The notes below the pieces were generated by a model, which had not been told where the DNA came from, ran no database searches, and saw only the letters and a list, made by a program, of their open reading frames with translations. From positions 1 to 64,000 of the forward strand of contig NZ_JACHOB010000006.1 in NCBI RefSeq assembly GCF_014199615.1: a stretch of 64,000 bases of DNA, in the 5' to 3' direction. The DNA is from Parvularcula dongshanensis (GTDB taxonomy: Bacteria > Pseudomonadota > Alphaproteobacteria > Caulobacterales > Parvularculaceae). Of the stretch, positions 17,682 to 25,726 are shown piece after piece (the first letter of the stretch is position 1; the number at the start of each line of letters is the position of its first letter). The translations under genes were made by a program, and so were the position numbers.

Positions 17682-17998
17682 GTGGGATCGGCGAGACGCT
17701 CGACGCCCTCATGGCGACGGTCGAAGCACGCAAGGGCACGGACCCGAAGGAGAGCTACACGGCGAGCCTCCTGAGCGCGGGACGAGAGCGCTGCGCCAAG
17801 AAGCTCGGCGAGGAAGCGGTCGAAGCCGCCCTCGCCGGGGCGCTCGGGCAGAAGGACGAGCTCGCGGCAGAGGCGGCGGACGTCCTCTACCACCTCGCGG
17901 TCCTCCTCGCCGCGAACGAGATCGGCTGGGATGAGGTCGCAGCGAAGCTCGCCGGCCGGACGGGACAGAGCGGCCACGAAGAGAAGGCGACCCGCTAA
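17678..17998 (+). CDS. hisE: Phosphoribosyl-ATP pyrophosphatase
   Basis: HisE hydrolyses PR-ATP to PR-AMP, the second step of histidine synthesis. It is a 106-residue all-alpha MazG-like protein with the metal motif [13 protein letters not shown] and [12 protein letters not shown]. It is the stand-alone form, not fused to HisI; no hisI is seen in the window. It ends the his operon. After its stop there is a stretch of about 90 bp before the RTX gene, with no clear terminator. Confidence 0.96.
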   Translation: MSGIGETLDALMATVEARKGTDPKESYTASLLSAGRERCAKKLGEEAVEAALAGALGQKDELAAEAADVLYHLAVLLAANEIGWDEVAAKLAGRTGQSGHEEKATR

Positions 17999-18092
17999 CC
18001 CAATCAAACCGCTGATCTTCCTCGCTTCTTAAGCCTTGCTTCAGACAACCCATCTCTACCTGTCGGCAGAGACGGCGCGGAGCGGGAGAAAG

Positions 18093-18956
18093 ATGGGCAC
18101 GCACTACGTCAACGACAGCATCGCTAATGGAACGCTAGCTGTCCTCACTGACACAGCACGAGACGTGGTGGTCTACAGCGGCGTTGCTGCGAACTACGTT
18201 GACCTCATGCCCGGCGCGAAGAGCCGCCTGGGAGGGAATGACTTCGTTCAGGAGGTCTCCGAGGCCGAGTACCTGAGCAACGCGACCGACTTCCTGACGG
18301 GCGAGCCGATACGGGGAGATATCGTGTCGATCGACGACGTGTCGGGCGGGCGTGTCACGCTGGCGAACGGGATGATCCGGTTCGAGATCAACCCCAGCGT
18401 CTCTGACCTTTCCGGTTCGACGGTGGGGGTACGCTTCGACTTCACCCTGGCCGACGGCCGGACCTACAGCGCCACGGAACGCTTCTCATACTTCAACCTG
18501 ATCACCAAGCTGATCGGAGACCTCGAAGCGACCATCGAGGAGTTCTACTCCGGCAGCGGGGACGACACGATCTTCGGGAACGCCGCCGACAACGTTCTGT
18601 ATGGCGGTGCCGGGGCGGACCACATCGACGCGCGGGCAGGCGACGACCTCGTCATCGGCGGCAGTGGCCGCGACACGCTGATCGGCGGATCGGGCTTCGA
18701 TACGGTCAGCTTCGAGGACGTTCAGGAGAACCTCACGATCGACTTGGAACGCTCCTCCGTAAGCGGCCCGTCCCAGTCCACCTCGATCTCGGGCTTCGAA
18801 GCCGCGATCGGCGGCGGCGGCGACGACTACCTTGTCGGCACCGCGGAGACCGCGACCCGCCTCTTCGGTGGCGGCGGGAACGACACGCTCGTCGGCGGCC
18901 TCGGCGCGGACGTCCTGACCGGCGGGGACGGCGATGACGTGATCTACGGGGGCTAG
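18093..18956 (+). CDS. Short RTX (calcium-binding nonapeptide repeat) protein
   Basis: A 287-residue protein. The N-terminal 150 residues form an unrecognised, probably beta-rich region (SVSDLSGSTVGVRFDFTLAD). From about residue 150 it carries roughly eight RTX nonapeptides of type GGxGxDxLx, such as GGAGADHID, GGSGRDTLI, GGGGNDTLV and GGDGDDVIY; these bind calcium and fold as a parallel beta-roll in the family. RTX proteins usually leave through a type I exporter using a C-terminal signal; here the protein ends immediately at the last repeat, and no exporter genes are nearby. ATG 18093 with GGGAG upstream is preferred over a TTG at 18036. Its TAG overlaps the stop of the convergent kinase gene. 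Confidence 0.82.
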   Translation: MGTHYVNDSIANGTLAVLTDTARDVVVYSGVAANYVDLMPGAKSRLGGNDFVQEVSEAEYLSNATDFLTGEPIRGDIVSIDDVSGGRVTLANGMIRFEINPSVSDLSGSTVGVRFDFTLADGRTYSATERFSYFNLITKLIGDLEATIEEFYSGSGDDTIFGNAADNVLYGGAGADHIDARAGDDLVIGGSGRDTLIGGSGFDTVSFEDVQENLTIDLERSSVSGPSQSTSISGFEAAIGGGGDDYLVGTAETATRLFGGGGNDTLVGGLGADVLTGGDGDDVIYGG

Positions 18957-19945
18957 AGCAGCCCCGCCCCCTCGGCCAGCGCCTTGAGGCTCTTCTCCGG
19001 CCGTGGGCCCATGTGGCTGATGACCTCGGACGCAGCCAAGCTGCCGAGCTTTGCGCAGTCTGTGAGGGGCCTTCCCCGGGTGAAGCCGTAGAGGAAGCCG
19101 CCGGCATAGGCGTCGCCTGCCCCGGTCGTGTCGATCAGCTGTTCGGGCGCCACAGCGGGCACGGCCTGCGGCGCCTCGTCCGGTCCGAAGACGATCGAGC
19201 CTTGCTCGGACCTGGTGACTGCTGCGAAGGGGACGAGGCCGCGCAGGGCCTCGACCGCCGCGTCCACGTCCGTCGTGCCGGTCAGCGTCATCGCCTCGGC
19301 CTCGTTGGCGAAGAGGAGGTCCACGCCCTCCTTCAAGAACGCCATCAGCTCGTCCATCTGCCGCTCGACGACGCCCGTGTCGCAGAGCGTCAGCGCGACC
19401 TTCCGGCCCGCCGCCCGGGCGGCTTTCGACGCCCGCTTGAACGCCTCGCGGGGGTCGTAGCCTTCGAAAAGGTAGCCCTCGAGGTAGGTGACCTCCGCCC
19501 CCGACACGGCATCGTCGGTTACGTCCTCAGCGCCGACATGGCCCGCCGCGCCGAGAAAGGTCGCCATGGAACGCTCGGCGTCTGCGGTGACCGCGATCAG
19601 GCAGCGACCCGTCGGGATCGAAGCGTGAACGGCGGTGTCGAAGGCGACGCCGACCGCGCGCATCGATTCGCGGTAGACCCCGCCGAGATCGTCGTCGCCG
19701 ACCTTGCCGACGAAGCGTGCGCGCCCCCCGAGGCTCGCAAGGCATGCCATCGAGTTGCCAGCCGAGCCGCCCGCGACCTCCGCCGTCGCCTTGAGCGCGC
19801 CCGTGATCTCCTCGGCCTTCGCCGTGTCGATCAGGATCATGCCGCCCTTCGGCACCTCATGTTGCGTCAGGAAGGCATCGTCCGTATGCCCGAGCACATC
19901 GACGATCGCGTTTCCGACCGCGATCACGTCCACTACCGTCGTCAT
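18953..19945 (-). CDS. PfkB-family kinase, adenosine-kinase-like
   Basis: A 330-residue ribokinase-fold sugar/nucleoside kinase. The N-terminal VIAVGNAIVDVLGHTDD and AGGSAGNSMACLASLGG form the substrate-binding glycine motif. The C-terminal IDTTGAGDAYAGGFLYG is the PfkB signature with the catalytic Asp and anion hole. Proteins of this subgroup are usually annotated as adenosine kinases, so adenosine to AMP is likely, but the substrate is not proven by motifs. Its start is only 19 bp from the start of the divergent lipoprotein gene, and its stop shares bases with the RTX gene stop. Confidence 0.9.
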   Translation of the reverse strand: MTTVVDVIAVGNAIVDVLGHTDDAFLTQHEVPKGGMILIDTAKAEEITGALKATAEVAGGSAGNSMACLASLGGRARFVGKVGDDDLGGVYRESMRAVGVAFDTAVHASIPTGRCLIAVTADAERSMATFLGAAGHVGAEDVTDDAVSGAEVTYLEGYLFEGYDPREAFKRASKAARAAGRKVALTLCDTGVVERQMDELMAFLKEGVDLLFANEAEAMTLTGTTDVDAAVEALRGLVPFAAVTRSEQGSIVFGPDEAPQAVPAVAPEQLIDTTGAGDAYAGGFLYGFTRGRPLTDCAKLGSLAASEVISHMGPRPEKSLKALAEGAGLL

Positions 19946-19964
19946 GCCTTAAGGGAGCCCCTTG

Positions 19965-20393
19965 ATGTCGTTCCCGCGTGCTCTAGCGGCCTCGGCCCTG
20001 CTGGCAACCCTCGCTGCGTGCGCGACGGGTGGGTCCGAGGCGCCCATCCCTACGCCCAACGCGGCCGCGCCGACGACGGCGCCGCCAGCGCCGCCCCTCG
20101 TCATGCGCGGGCCGAGCGCCGACAGCTTCCTCGGTCGGCCGGTCGCGGACCTCGAGGCCGTGCTGGGCGAGCCGGCTCTGACGCGAAGCGAAGGCCGATC
20201 AGAGTTCCGGCGCTACGACGTCGGTGCGGACTGCCGCGCCTACGCCGTGGTGACCCCACCCGGCGGCGCGGTCGCGAGTCTGACCACCGGTCCGGCCACG
20301 CGCGGCGAGGACGCCCCCGCCTTCGAGGACTGCACGGCGAGGACCGTCAGTCAGGACGAGGTGCCGCCCGCCCCCGTCGCACCCACTCGATGA
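19965..20393 (+). CDS. Small predicted lipoprotein
   Basis: A 142-residue protein with a lipoprotein signal peptide ending in the lipobox LAAC near residue 20, then a Pro/Ala/Thr-rich linker. The globular part contains FLGRPVADLEAVLGEPALTR followed by EFRRYDVGADCRAY, resembling the small outer-membrane lipoproteins that carry a repeated xxLxxxLGxP motif (SmpA/BamE-like fold is possible). ATG 19965 has AAGGGAG upstream. The 3' end overlaps the convergent AmpG-like gene by 47 bp. It is probably anchored in the envelope; the function is unknown. Confidence 0.72.
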   Translation: MSFPRALAASALLATLAACATGGSEAPIPTPNAAAPTTAPPAPPLVMRGPSADSFLGRPVADLEAVLGEPALTRSEGRSEFRRYDVGADCRAYAVVTPPGGAVASLTTGPATRGEDAPAFEDCTARTVSQDEVPPAPVAPTR

Positions 20394-22062
20394 CGCTGCC
20401 CGCGACGCCGAGAAGGCCGAGGACCGCCGTCAGGACGAAGACGTAGGCGAAGCCGCGTTCGTCGATCAGCTCGCCGAGGAGGCCGCGACCCAGCACCGCG
20501 ACCAGAAGCGAGAGCGAGGCCAGAATCGCGTATTGCACCGCCGCATAGGCCTTGTTCACGAGGCTGGAGAGGTAGGCGACGTAGACGACGCTCGCGATGC
20601 CGACCGCAAGGTTCTCCGCTGCGATCACGACCATCAGGCGCCCCAAGCGCGGTCCGATCTCGACCGGGTCGGCGGCAAGCAGGTTCACCACGGCGTTGAT
20701 GAAGGGGAAGAGGACGTCGAGGTGCACGAACGCGATGAAGGCGTCGGTGTAGCGCGCGTCGACAGCGAGGTCGGCGTAGAGCAGGTTCGTCGCCGCGGCG
20801 AGCACGGCGCCGACGACCAGCGCCGGCATCTGGCCGATGAGCTTCAACATCGCGCCCCCGACCGCGACGCCCGCGAGCGTCATGAGGACGCCGAAGGTCT
20901 TGGACGCTGCCGCGACCTCGATCAGCGTGTGGCCGAGACCGCCATTGTTCTCCGGCGCGCCGAGGTAGAAGGGATAGGCGAAAGCGCCCCAGACCCCGTC
21001 CGCGTAGCGGTAGAAGAGGGTCAGGAAGAGGATCGGGATCAGCGCGAACCGGAACCGCGTGACCAGATCGATGAAGGGCTCGAGCAGGTTGCGGTAGAGC
21101 ATGTCGCTCACCCCCTGCCCCGGCGCCTGGGTGCCGAGCGATGGGCCCGTCCGGCGGATCACGCCGATCGCGGCGAGGACGGGCGCGAGGAGGCAAGCCG
21201 CCACGATGACCGGACCGACGTTGAGGGTGAAGTCGCGAACGCCGATGATCTCCCGGCCGATCACCGCGTCCACGGCCTCCTTGTTGAGGTTGTAGAACAT
21301 GAAGGCGAAGACGAGCACGAGGCTCAGGCCCCAGGCGGCGATGACGGGCAGTAAGAACCGGCGCCGCTCAGCCGAACTCAGGCTGCCGCCGAGCGCGATG
21401 GGGGTCTCGGTATCCTCCGCCTCATCCATCGCCGGGTCGGGCACGAAGAAGACGAGCGCGAAGCAGACGCCGACGAGCCCGGCGATCGCCCACCAGGCTG
21501 CATCCCACGACGCGTTCTGCGCGATGACGAAGGCGACGGCGGCGCCGAAGAAGGATGCCGTGCGGTAGGAGAACTGTTCGATCGAGACGAGGCTGTTCAG
21601 TTCCGCCTCGTCCTTCGCGATCCTTATGCGCCAGCCGCCGATCGCGATGTCCTGCGTCGCCGAGGCGAAGATTGCGATGAGGGAGAGAAACGCGACGAGG
21701 CCCAGCGAACGGGTCGGGTCGAGGTTCGGCAGGAGGAACAGGACCGGCGTGATCAGCGCGAGGCTGACGAGGATCCACGACCGCAGCCGGCTGACGCCAC
21801 GAAGCCGCCCTGCGCCCGGTGGGCTGTAGGCGCCGAGCAGCGGCGACCAGAGGAACTTGAAAACGTAAGGCAGGCTCGACATCGAGAAGACGCCGATCGA
21901 CTTCGCGTCGACATCGTAGGCGGTGAACCAGGCGATGATCGTGCCCGTGAAGACGGCGTAGGGAAGCCCGGAGGCGAACCCCAGCACGGCCATGGCAGGC
22001 TTGGCGCCGAGGCGGAACGCGGGGAGGCTCGCTGCTGGCGTCATAGGCTCCGTTGCGCTCAT
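20347..22062 (-). CDS. AmpG-like major facilitator permease
   Basis: A 571-residue inner-membrane transporter of the MFS/AmpG group. Near the N-terminus AVLGFASGLPYAVFTGTIIA and FKFLWSPLLGAY are typical of AmpG, which imports anhydro-muropeptides for peptidoglycan recycling. Many hydrophobic helices follow (about 14, as in AmpG). It is 91 bp downstream of murA on the same strand, which fits a cell-wall role. A perfect 15-base palindrome sits 20-34 bp before the start, and AGGAGG gives the ribosome site. The 3' end overlaps a convergent lipoprotein gene by 47 bp. AmpG homologues of other substrate range exist, so the gene symbol is withheld. Confidence 0.87.
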   Translation of the reverse strand: MSATEPMTPAASLPAFRLGAKPAMAVLGFASGLPYAVFTGTIIAWFTAYDVDAKSIGVFSMSSLPYVFKFLWSPLLGAYSPPGAGRLRGVSRLRSWILVSLALITPVLFLLPNLDPTRSLGLVAFLSLIAIFASATQDIAIGGWRIRIAKDEAELNSLVSIEQFSYRTASFFGAAVAFVIAQNASWDAAWWAIAGLVGVCFALVFFVPDPAMDEAEDTETPIALGGSLSSAERRRFLLPVIAAWGLSLVLVFAFMFYNLNKEAVDAVIGREIIGVRDFTLNVGPVIVAACLLAPVLAAIGVIRRTGPSLGTQAPGQGVSDMLYRNLLEPFIDLVTRFRFALIPILFLTLFYRYADGVWGAFAYPFYLGAPENNGGLGHTLIEVAAASKTFGVLMTLAGVAVGGAMLKLIGQMPALVVGAVLAAATNLLYADLAVDARYTDAFIAFVHLDVLFPFINAVVNLLAADPVEIGPRLGRLMVVIAAENLAVGIASVVYVAYLSSLVNKAYAAVQYAILASLSLLVAVLGRGLLGELIDERGFAYVFVLTAVLGLLGVAGSVIEWVRRGRAAPRPD

Positions 22063-22081
22063 CGCTTACCCTCCTGACCGT

Positions 22082-22096
22082 GTCTCAGACTGAGAC
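22082..22096. promoter_or_regulatory. Perfect palindrome before the AmpG-like gene
   Basis: GTCTCAGACTGAGAC is a perfect inverted repeat (7-bp arms, one central base) located 20 bp ahead of the ATG of the AmpG-like permease and downstream of murA. It may be an operator or a small leader hairpin. I see no adjacent regulator gene. Confidence 0.5.
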
Positions 22097-22153
22097 GCGG
22101 TGCGGTTAAGGGCGCGTTAAGGATCGGAAGGCGGCATTCGGAACCGCCGCCCT

Positions 22154-23416
22154 CTACTCCTCCGGAACACGCTCGACGAGGGCGCCGACCGCTCGCAGCT
22201 TGTCGTCCAAGCGCTCGAAGCCGCGGTCTAGGTGGTAGAGGCGTGACACCATGGTCTGCCCCTCCGCCGAGAGACCCGCGATGATGAGGGACATGGAGGC
22301 ACGGAGGTCGGTCGCCATGACCGGCGCGCCCTTTAGGCGGCGCTTGCCGATGACCGTCGCGCTTCGCCCCTCGACGTGAATGTCCGCGCCCATCCGCATC
22401 AGTTCGGGCACGTGCATGAAGCGGTTTTCGAAGATGGTCTCGCGAATGGTCGAGGTGCCGTCCGCCATCGCCATCAACGCCATGTACTGAGCCTGAAGGT
22501 CGGTCGGAAAGCCCGGGAAGGGTTCTGTCTGGACCGACGTGCCGCGGGTCGGCCGGCCCCACTTGGTGACGCGTAGCCCGCCGTTCTCTTCCTTGAGAGT
22601 TAGCCCGGCCTCTTCGAGGATGCCGTCCGCCGCCCCGAGGAGCGCGAGGCGGCCCCGCTTCAAGAACAGCTCGCCGCCGACAGCGCCGACGGCCATCGCG
22701 TAGGAGCCCATCTCGATGCGGTCCGCGACGACCTCATGTGTGGCGCCGTGCAGGCGGGGGACGCCGTCGATCGTCACGGTCGACGTACCCTCCCCGTCGA
22801 TCTTCGCGCCCATCGCCCGCAGGCAGTCGGCGAGGTCCGCGATCTCAGGCTCGCGCGCCGCGTTCTCGAGCACGGTGCGCCCATCTGCGAGGGTCGCGGC
22901 CATCATCGCGTGCTCCGTTGCCCCGACGGAGACGAACGGGAAGGAGATGCGGGCACCCTTGAGGCCGCCCGGCGCGCGAGCGACGACGTAGCCCTCGTCG
23001 AGCTCGACCTCGGCGCCCATCGCTTCGAGCGCCTTGAGGTGCAAGTCGACGGGGCGGGCGCCGATGGCGCAGCCGCCCGGCAGCGAGACGCGGGCTTCGT
23101 GCTCGCGCGCGAGGAGCGGGCCCAGCACGTTGAAGCTCGCGCGCATCTTGCGGACGATGTCGTAAGGCGCGGTCGTGGAAGCGATGTCCTTTGCGTGGAC
23201 CGTGAGGGTCGAGCCTTCGCGCTCGACGCTCGCGCCGTGGTTCTGGAGCAGGGTCGTCAGCTGGCGGACGTCGGCGAGGTCCGGCACCTCTTCGAGGATA
23301 AGGGGCTCGTCCGTCAGGAGACCTGCAACCATCACCTTGAGCGCGGAGTTCTTCGCCCCGGCGATCGGCACCTCCCCGTAGAGCTCGCGCCCCCCGATGA
23401 TCGCTAGCCTGTCCAT
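22154..23416 (-). CDS. murA: UDP-N-acetylglucosamine 1-carboxyvinyltransferase
   Basis: MurA transfers enolpyruvate from PEP to UDP-GlcNAc, the first committed step of peptidoglycan synthesis in the cytoplasm. The 420-residue length is normal. It begins [20 protein letters not shown] and includes [14 protein letters not shown]. The active-site loop [16 protein letters not shown] carries the Cys that fosfomycin alkylates in the family. A late segment [18 protein letters not shown] holds a conserved Asp. The start overlaps the stop of a 43-codon upstream ORF (ATGA). An AmpG-like permease follows. Confidence 0.96.
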   Translation of the reverse strand: MDRLAIIGGRELYGEVPIAGAKNSALKVMVAGLLTDEPLILEEVPDLADVRQLTTLLQNHGASVEREGSTLTVHAKDIASTTAPYDIVRKMRASFNVLGPLLAREHEARVSLPGGCAIGARPVDLHLKALEAMGAEVELDEGYVVARAPGGLKGARISFPFVSVGATEHAMMAATLADGRTVLENAAREPEIADLADCLRAMGAKIDGEGTSTVTIDGVPRLHGATHEVVADRIEMGSYAMAVGAVGGELFLKRGRLALLGAADGILEEAGLTLKEENGGLRVTKWGRPTRGTSVQTEPFPGFPTDLQAQYMALMAMADGTSTIRETIFENRFMHVPELMRMGADIHVEGRSATVIGKRRLKGAPVMATDLRASMSLIIAGLSAEGQTMVSRLYHLDRGFERLDDKLRAVGALVERVPEE

Positions 23417-23547
23417 CAGTCGGGCTCCTCGGATGTGCTCGGCGCCCTCCGGCGGCGCAGGTTTCGACGAAGCGCCGCGGCGAGGCGGCGTTCGCGTTCG
23501 GTCTTGGGATCGGCGTCGTCAGGCTTAGGGCGGTCTCGCTCGGACAT
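23416..23547 (-). CDS. Small basic protein encoded just upstream of murA
   Basis: A 43-codon ORF on the minus strand starts at ATG 23547 with GGGAG upstream, and its TGA overlaps the murA start codon (ATGA). The predicted peptide begins [20 protein letters not shown] and continues with a strongly basic helix, [13 protein letters not shown]. Short arginine-rich ORFs with an LRxNLxRRK-like core are, to my knowledge, common just before murA in alphaproteobacteria; I could not search to confirm. It may be a real small protein or a translation-coupling leader for murA. Confidence 0.6.
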   Translation of the reverse strand: MSERDRPKPDDADPKTERERRLAAALRRNLRRRRAPSTSEEPD

Positions 23548-23603
23548 CGAGGCTCCCGCCTTCCTGGCTCCTCTTTGGTCCGCTTAGCCTACGTGCTGGA
23601 GGC

Positions 23604-23678
23604 TGGTGCCGCTGGAGAGAATTGAACTCTCGGCCTCACCCTTACCAAGGGTGCGCTCTACCACTGAGCTACAGCGGC
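23604..23678 (-). tRNA. tRNA-Thr (anticodon GGT)
   Basis: The minus strand reads GCCGCTGTAGCTCAGTGGTA to an encoded CCA. The acceptor arms GCCGCTG and CAGCGGC pair fully. The anticodon arm CACCC-TTGGTAA-GGGTG gives GGT, read as threonine. The T-arm contains AGTTCAATTCT. It lies between hisG and the small pre-murA gene. Confidence 0.97.
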
Positions 23679-23737
23679 GGACCAAGGCCGCCCCTGTAGG
23701 GACGGTGCAGGGGAGCGTCAAGCGAGCGCGGGGCTCG

Positions 23738-24637
23738 TCAGGACAGCATCTTGTCGACGTCGAGGACGAGGATCGCGCTGGCGCCCAAACCTTTAAGCTC
23801 TTCCAGGTGCTCCCAGACCACCTGATCCGTGGAGAGCACGTGCAGCGCCACCATCTCGCCGGGCCCGGCTAGGTCGATCACCGTCGGGGCGTCGGCGCCG
23901 GGCAGGACGTCGCGGATAGCGTCGATGGCGTCGCGCGGGGCGTTCATCATGACGTACTTGGCGTCGCGGGAACGCATGACTCCCTGGATGCGGGCGGTCA
24001 GCGCGTCGAGGGTCCGCTTCTTCGCCTCCGACAGCGGCCGCTCGGAGCCGATGAGCAGCGCTTCCGAACGGAAGATCGTCTCTGCGACTCGCAAGCCGTT
24101 GGCGTCGAGCGTCGCGCCCGTCGAGACGATGTCGCAGATCGCCTCGGCGATGCCGAGGCGCGGGGCGATCTCGACTGCGCCGGTCATCATCACCGTGCGG
24201 GCGTCAGAGCCGTTCTCCTCCAGCCACCGGCCGGTGATCGCGGGGTACGACGTCGCGATCGAGAGGCCCGCCAAGTCCTTCGGCCCTTCGTAGCCCTCGC
24301 CCTTGCGGACGGCGATGCAGAGGCGGCACCGAGAGAAGCCCAACGGCGCGATCCGCTGCGCGCCCTTCGCTTCGCCGGACAACTGCTCCTCCTCGAAGAC
24401 GTTGCCGCCGACGATGCCGAGATCCGAAGCCCCGGAGGCGACGAGTCCAGGGATGTCGTCGTCGCGCACGAGGAGGAGGTCGATCGGCAGCGCTTCGATC
24501 CGGGCGTAGAGCTCGGTTCGGGAGCGGCGGACTTTGAGGCCGCAGCGTTCCAATAGGTCGAAGCTGTCGTCGGCGAGGCGGCCGGACTTCTGCACGGCGA
24601 GGCGCAGGCGGGCGTCGTCTGAGGTATCATTCGTCAT
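23738..24637 (-). CDS. hisG: ATP phosphoribosyltransferase, long form
   Basis: HisG joins ATP and PRPP, the first and feedback-regulated step of histidine synthesis. At 299 residues it is the long form with a C-terminal ACT-like regulatory domain, so a HisZ subunit is not needed. Motifs include LAVQKSGRLADDSFDLLERC, DIPGLVASGASDLGIVGGNV and the PRPP-loop region AEAICDIVSTGATLDANGL. The C-terminal domain includes MMNAPRDAIDAIRDVLPG. It is separate from hisBHAFE, lying 46 bp downstream of the ATP-grasp gene of the QEGLA cassette and possibly in the same transcript. Confidence 0.95.
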   Translation of the reverse strand: MTNDTSDDARLRLAVQKSGRLADDSFDLLERCGLKVRRSRTELYARIEALPIDLLLVRDDDIPGLVASGASDLGIVGGNVFEEEQLSGEAKGAQRIAPLGFSRCRLCIAVRKGEGYEGPKDLAGLSIATSYPAITGRWLEENGSDARTVMMTGAVEIAPRLGIAEAICDIVSTGATLDANGLRVAETIFRSEALLIGSERPLSEAKKRTLDALTARIQGVMRSRDAKYVMMNAPRDAIDAIRDVLPGADAPTVIDLAGPGEMVALHVLSTDQVVWEHLEELKGLGASAILVLDVDKMLS

Positions 24638-24649
24638 GGCGGGCGGGTG

Positions 24650-24675
24650 TTGCGGGAGGCCGCCGCCCCCCGCAA
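24650..24675. other. Hairpin between the ATP-grasp gene and hisG
   Basis: Perfect 7-bp arms TTGCGGG (24650-24656) and CCCGCAA (24669-24675) enclose a GC-rich 12-base loop just before hisG. No T-run follows on either strand, so it may attenuate rather than end transcription into hisG. Confidence 0.45.
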
Positions 24676-24682
24676 GCGAAAC

Positions 24683-25726
24683 TCACATGACGGCGATCTG
24701 ATCGTTCCTCAGGCGCCCGCGATAGTGGTCGCGAAGTTCCACCTTGCGCTCCATGTCGCGGATGATCGCGCCGGCGAAGTCGATCTCGGTCAGGCTCTCG
24801 ACGAGGTTGATGCCGCCGGGCGTATCGACGTTGATCTCCATCATCTTGTCGCCGACGATGTCGAGCCCGGCGAGGTACATGCCGTCATTGACGAGCTTCG
24901 GCCCGCAGATCTCGGCGAGGCGAAGCGCGCGCTCATCCGGCGCTTCGAGCTTGATCTTTCCGCCCGCGGAAAAGTTCGAGCGCGCATCGCCCGTGTCGTT
25001 GTATCGCCGGAAACAGGCGTAGGTGCCGTCGACCTGAAGCGGCTTGCCATTGAGGGTGATCAGGCGAAGGTCGCCATCGGCCGCGTCCGGCAGGTACTCC
25101 TGAACGATCGCGTAGCCGTCCTTCACCGTCGTCTCGATGGAGACGTTCAGGTTGGCCATGGTCTCCGGCGTGATGACGAAGACCCCCTGCCCGCCCGAAC
25201 CCTGAAGCGGCTTGATCACGGCCTTCCCGCCCTGGTCCTCGATGAAGCGTTTGATCTCGGCGGGATCGCGCGTGATGCACGTCACTGGGCGGATAGCCTT
25301 GGGGTATTGCTGGAAGTACGTCTTGTTCGACGCGTCTGTCAGGTGCTGCGGATCGTTCAGCACGATGACGCCGCGCTTCGCCGCGAGCTGGGCGAAGAGA
25401 AGGCTCGAAACGTGCGCCCAGGGGCGCGCGACCAGTTCGGGCGCAGGGTCGGCGCGAAGGAACAGGACGTCCTGGTCGCTGATGCAGATCTTCGTTAGCT
25501 CCGCGTCGTCGCCTTGTACGTCCGCGAGCAGCTCCGCGTCGGTCTCGTGTCGCGCCCGCGGGACCGACGCGAGCGCAGAGACGCTCTCGTCGGGCTCATA
25601 GGTGAAGTTGACGAGGCTGACGAAGGCGACGTCGTGCCCCATCTGCAGCGCCCGGCGACCGAGGCGGATCGTCGTGTACGTCTCGTCCTCGCTCATGATG
25701 TCGTTGATGACGAAGGTCAGCTTCAT
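24683..25726 (-). CDS. ATP-grasp ligase, glutathione-synthetase-like, of the QEGLA cassette
   Basis: A 347-residue ATP-grasp enzyme related to glutathione synthetase. The N-terminal MKLTFVINDIMSEDETYTTI is a GshB-like pre-ATP-grasp domain. VIKPLQGSGGQGVFVI is the nucleotide-binding glycine loop; DGDLRLITLNGKPLQV and MEINVDTPGGINLVESL are the metal-binding and C-terminal ATP-grasp motifs. ATG 25726 overlaps the stop of the upstream peptidase gene (ATGA); a longer upstream frame is rejected. It lies in one operon with a MATCAP-like peptidase and an N-formylglutamate amidohydrolase and without gshA, so it probably ligates an amino acid or peptide other than ordinary glutathione. That reaction is inference. 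Confidence 0.85.
   Translation of the reverse strand: MKLTFVINDIMSEDETYTTIRLGRRALQMGHDVAFVSLVNFTYEPDESVSALASVPRARHETDAELLADVQGDDAELTKICISDQDVLFLRADPAPELVARPWAHVSSLLFAQLAAKRGVIVLNDPQHLTDASNKTYFQQYPKAIRPVTCITRDPAEIKRFIEDQGGKAVIKPLQGSGGQGVFVITPETMANLNVSIETTVKDGYAIVQEYLPDAADGDLRLITLNGKPLQVDGTYACFRRYNDTGDARSNFSAGGKIKLEAPDERALRLAEICGPKLVNDGMYLAGLDIVGDKMMEINVDTPGGINLVESLTEIDFAGAIIRDMERKVELRDHYRGRLRNDQIAVM

Noticed and set aside
18036-18092. TTG start for the RTX gene at 18036
   Set aside because: ATG 18093 has a better ribosome site, and the upstream stretch has no signal or family sequence.
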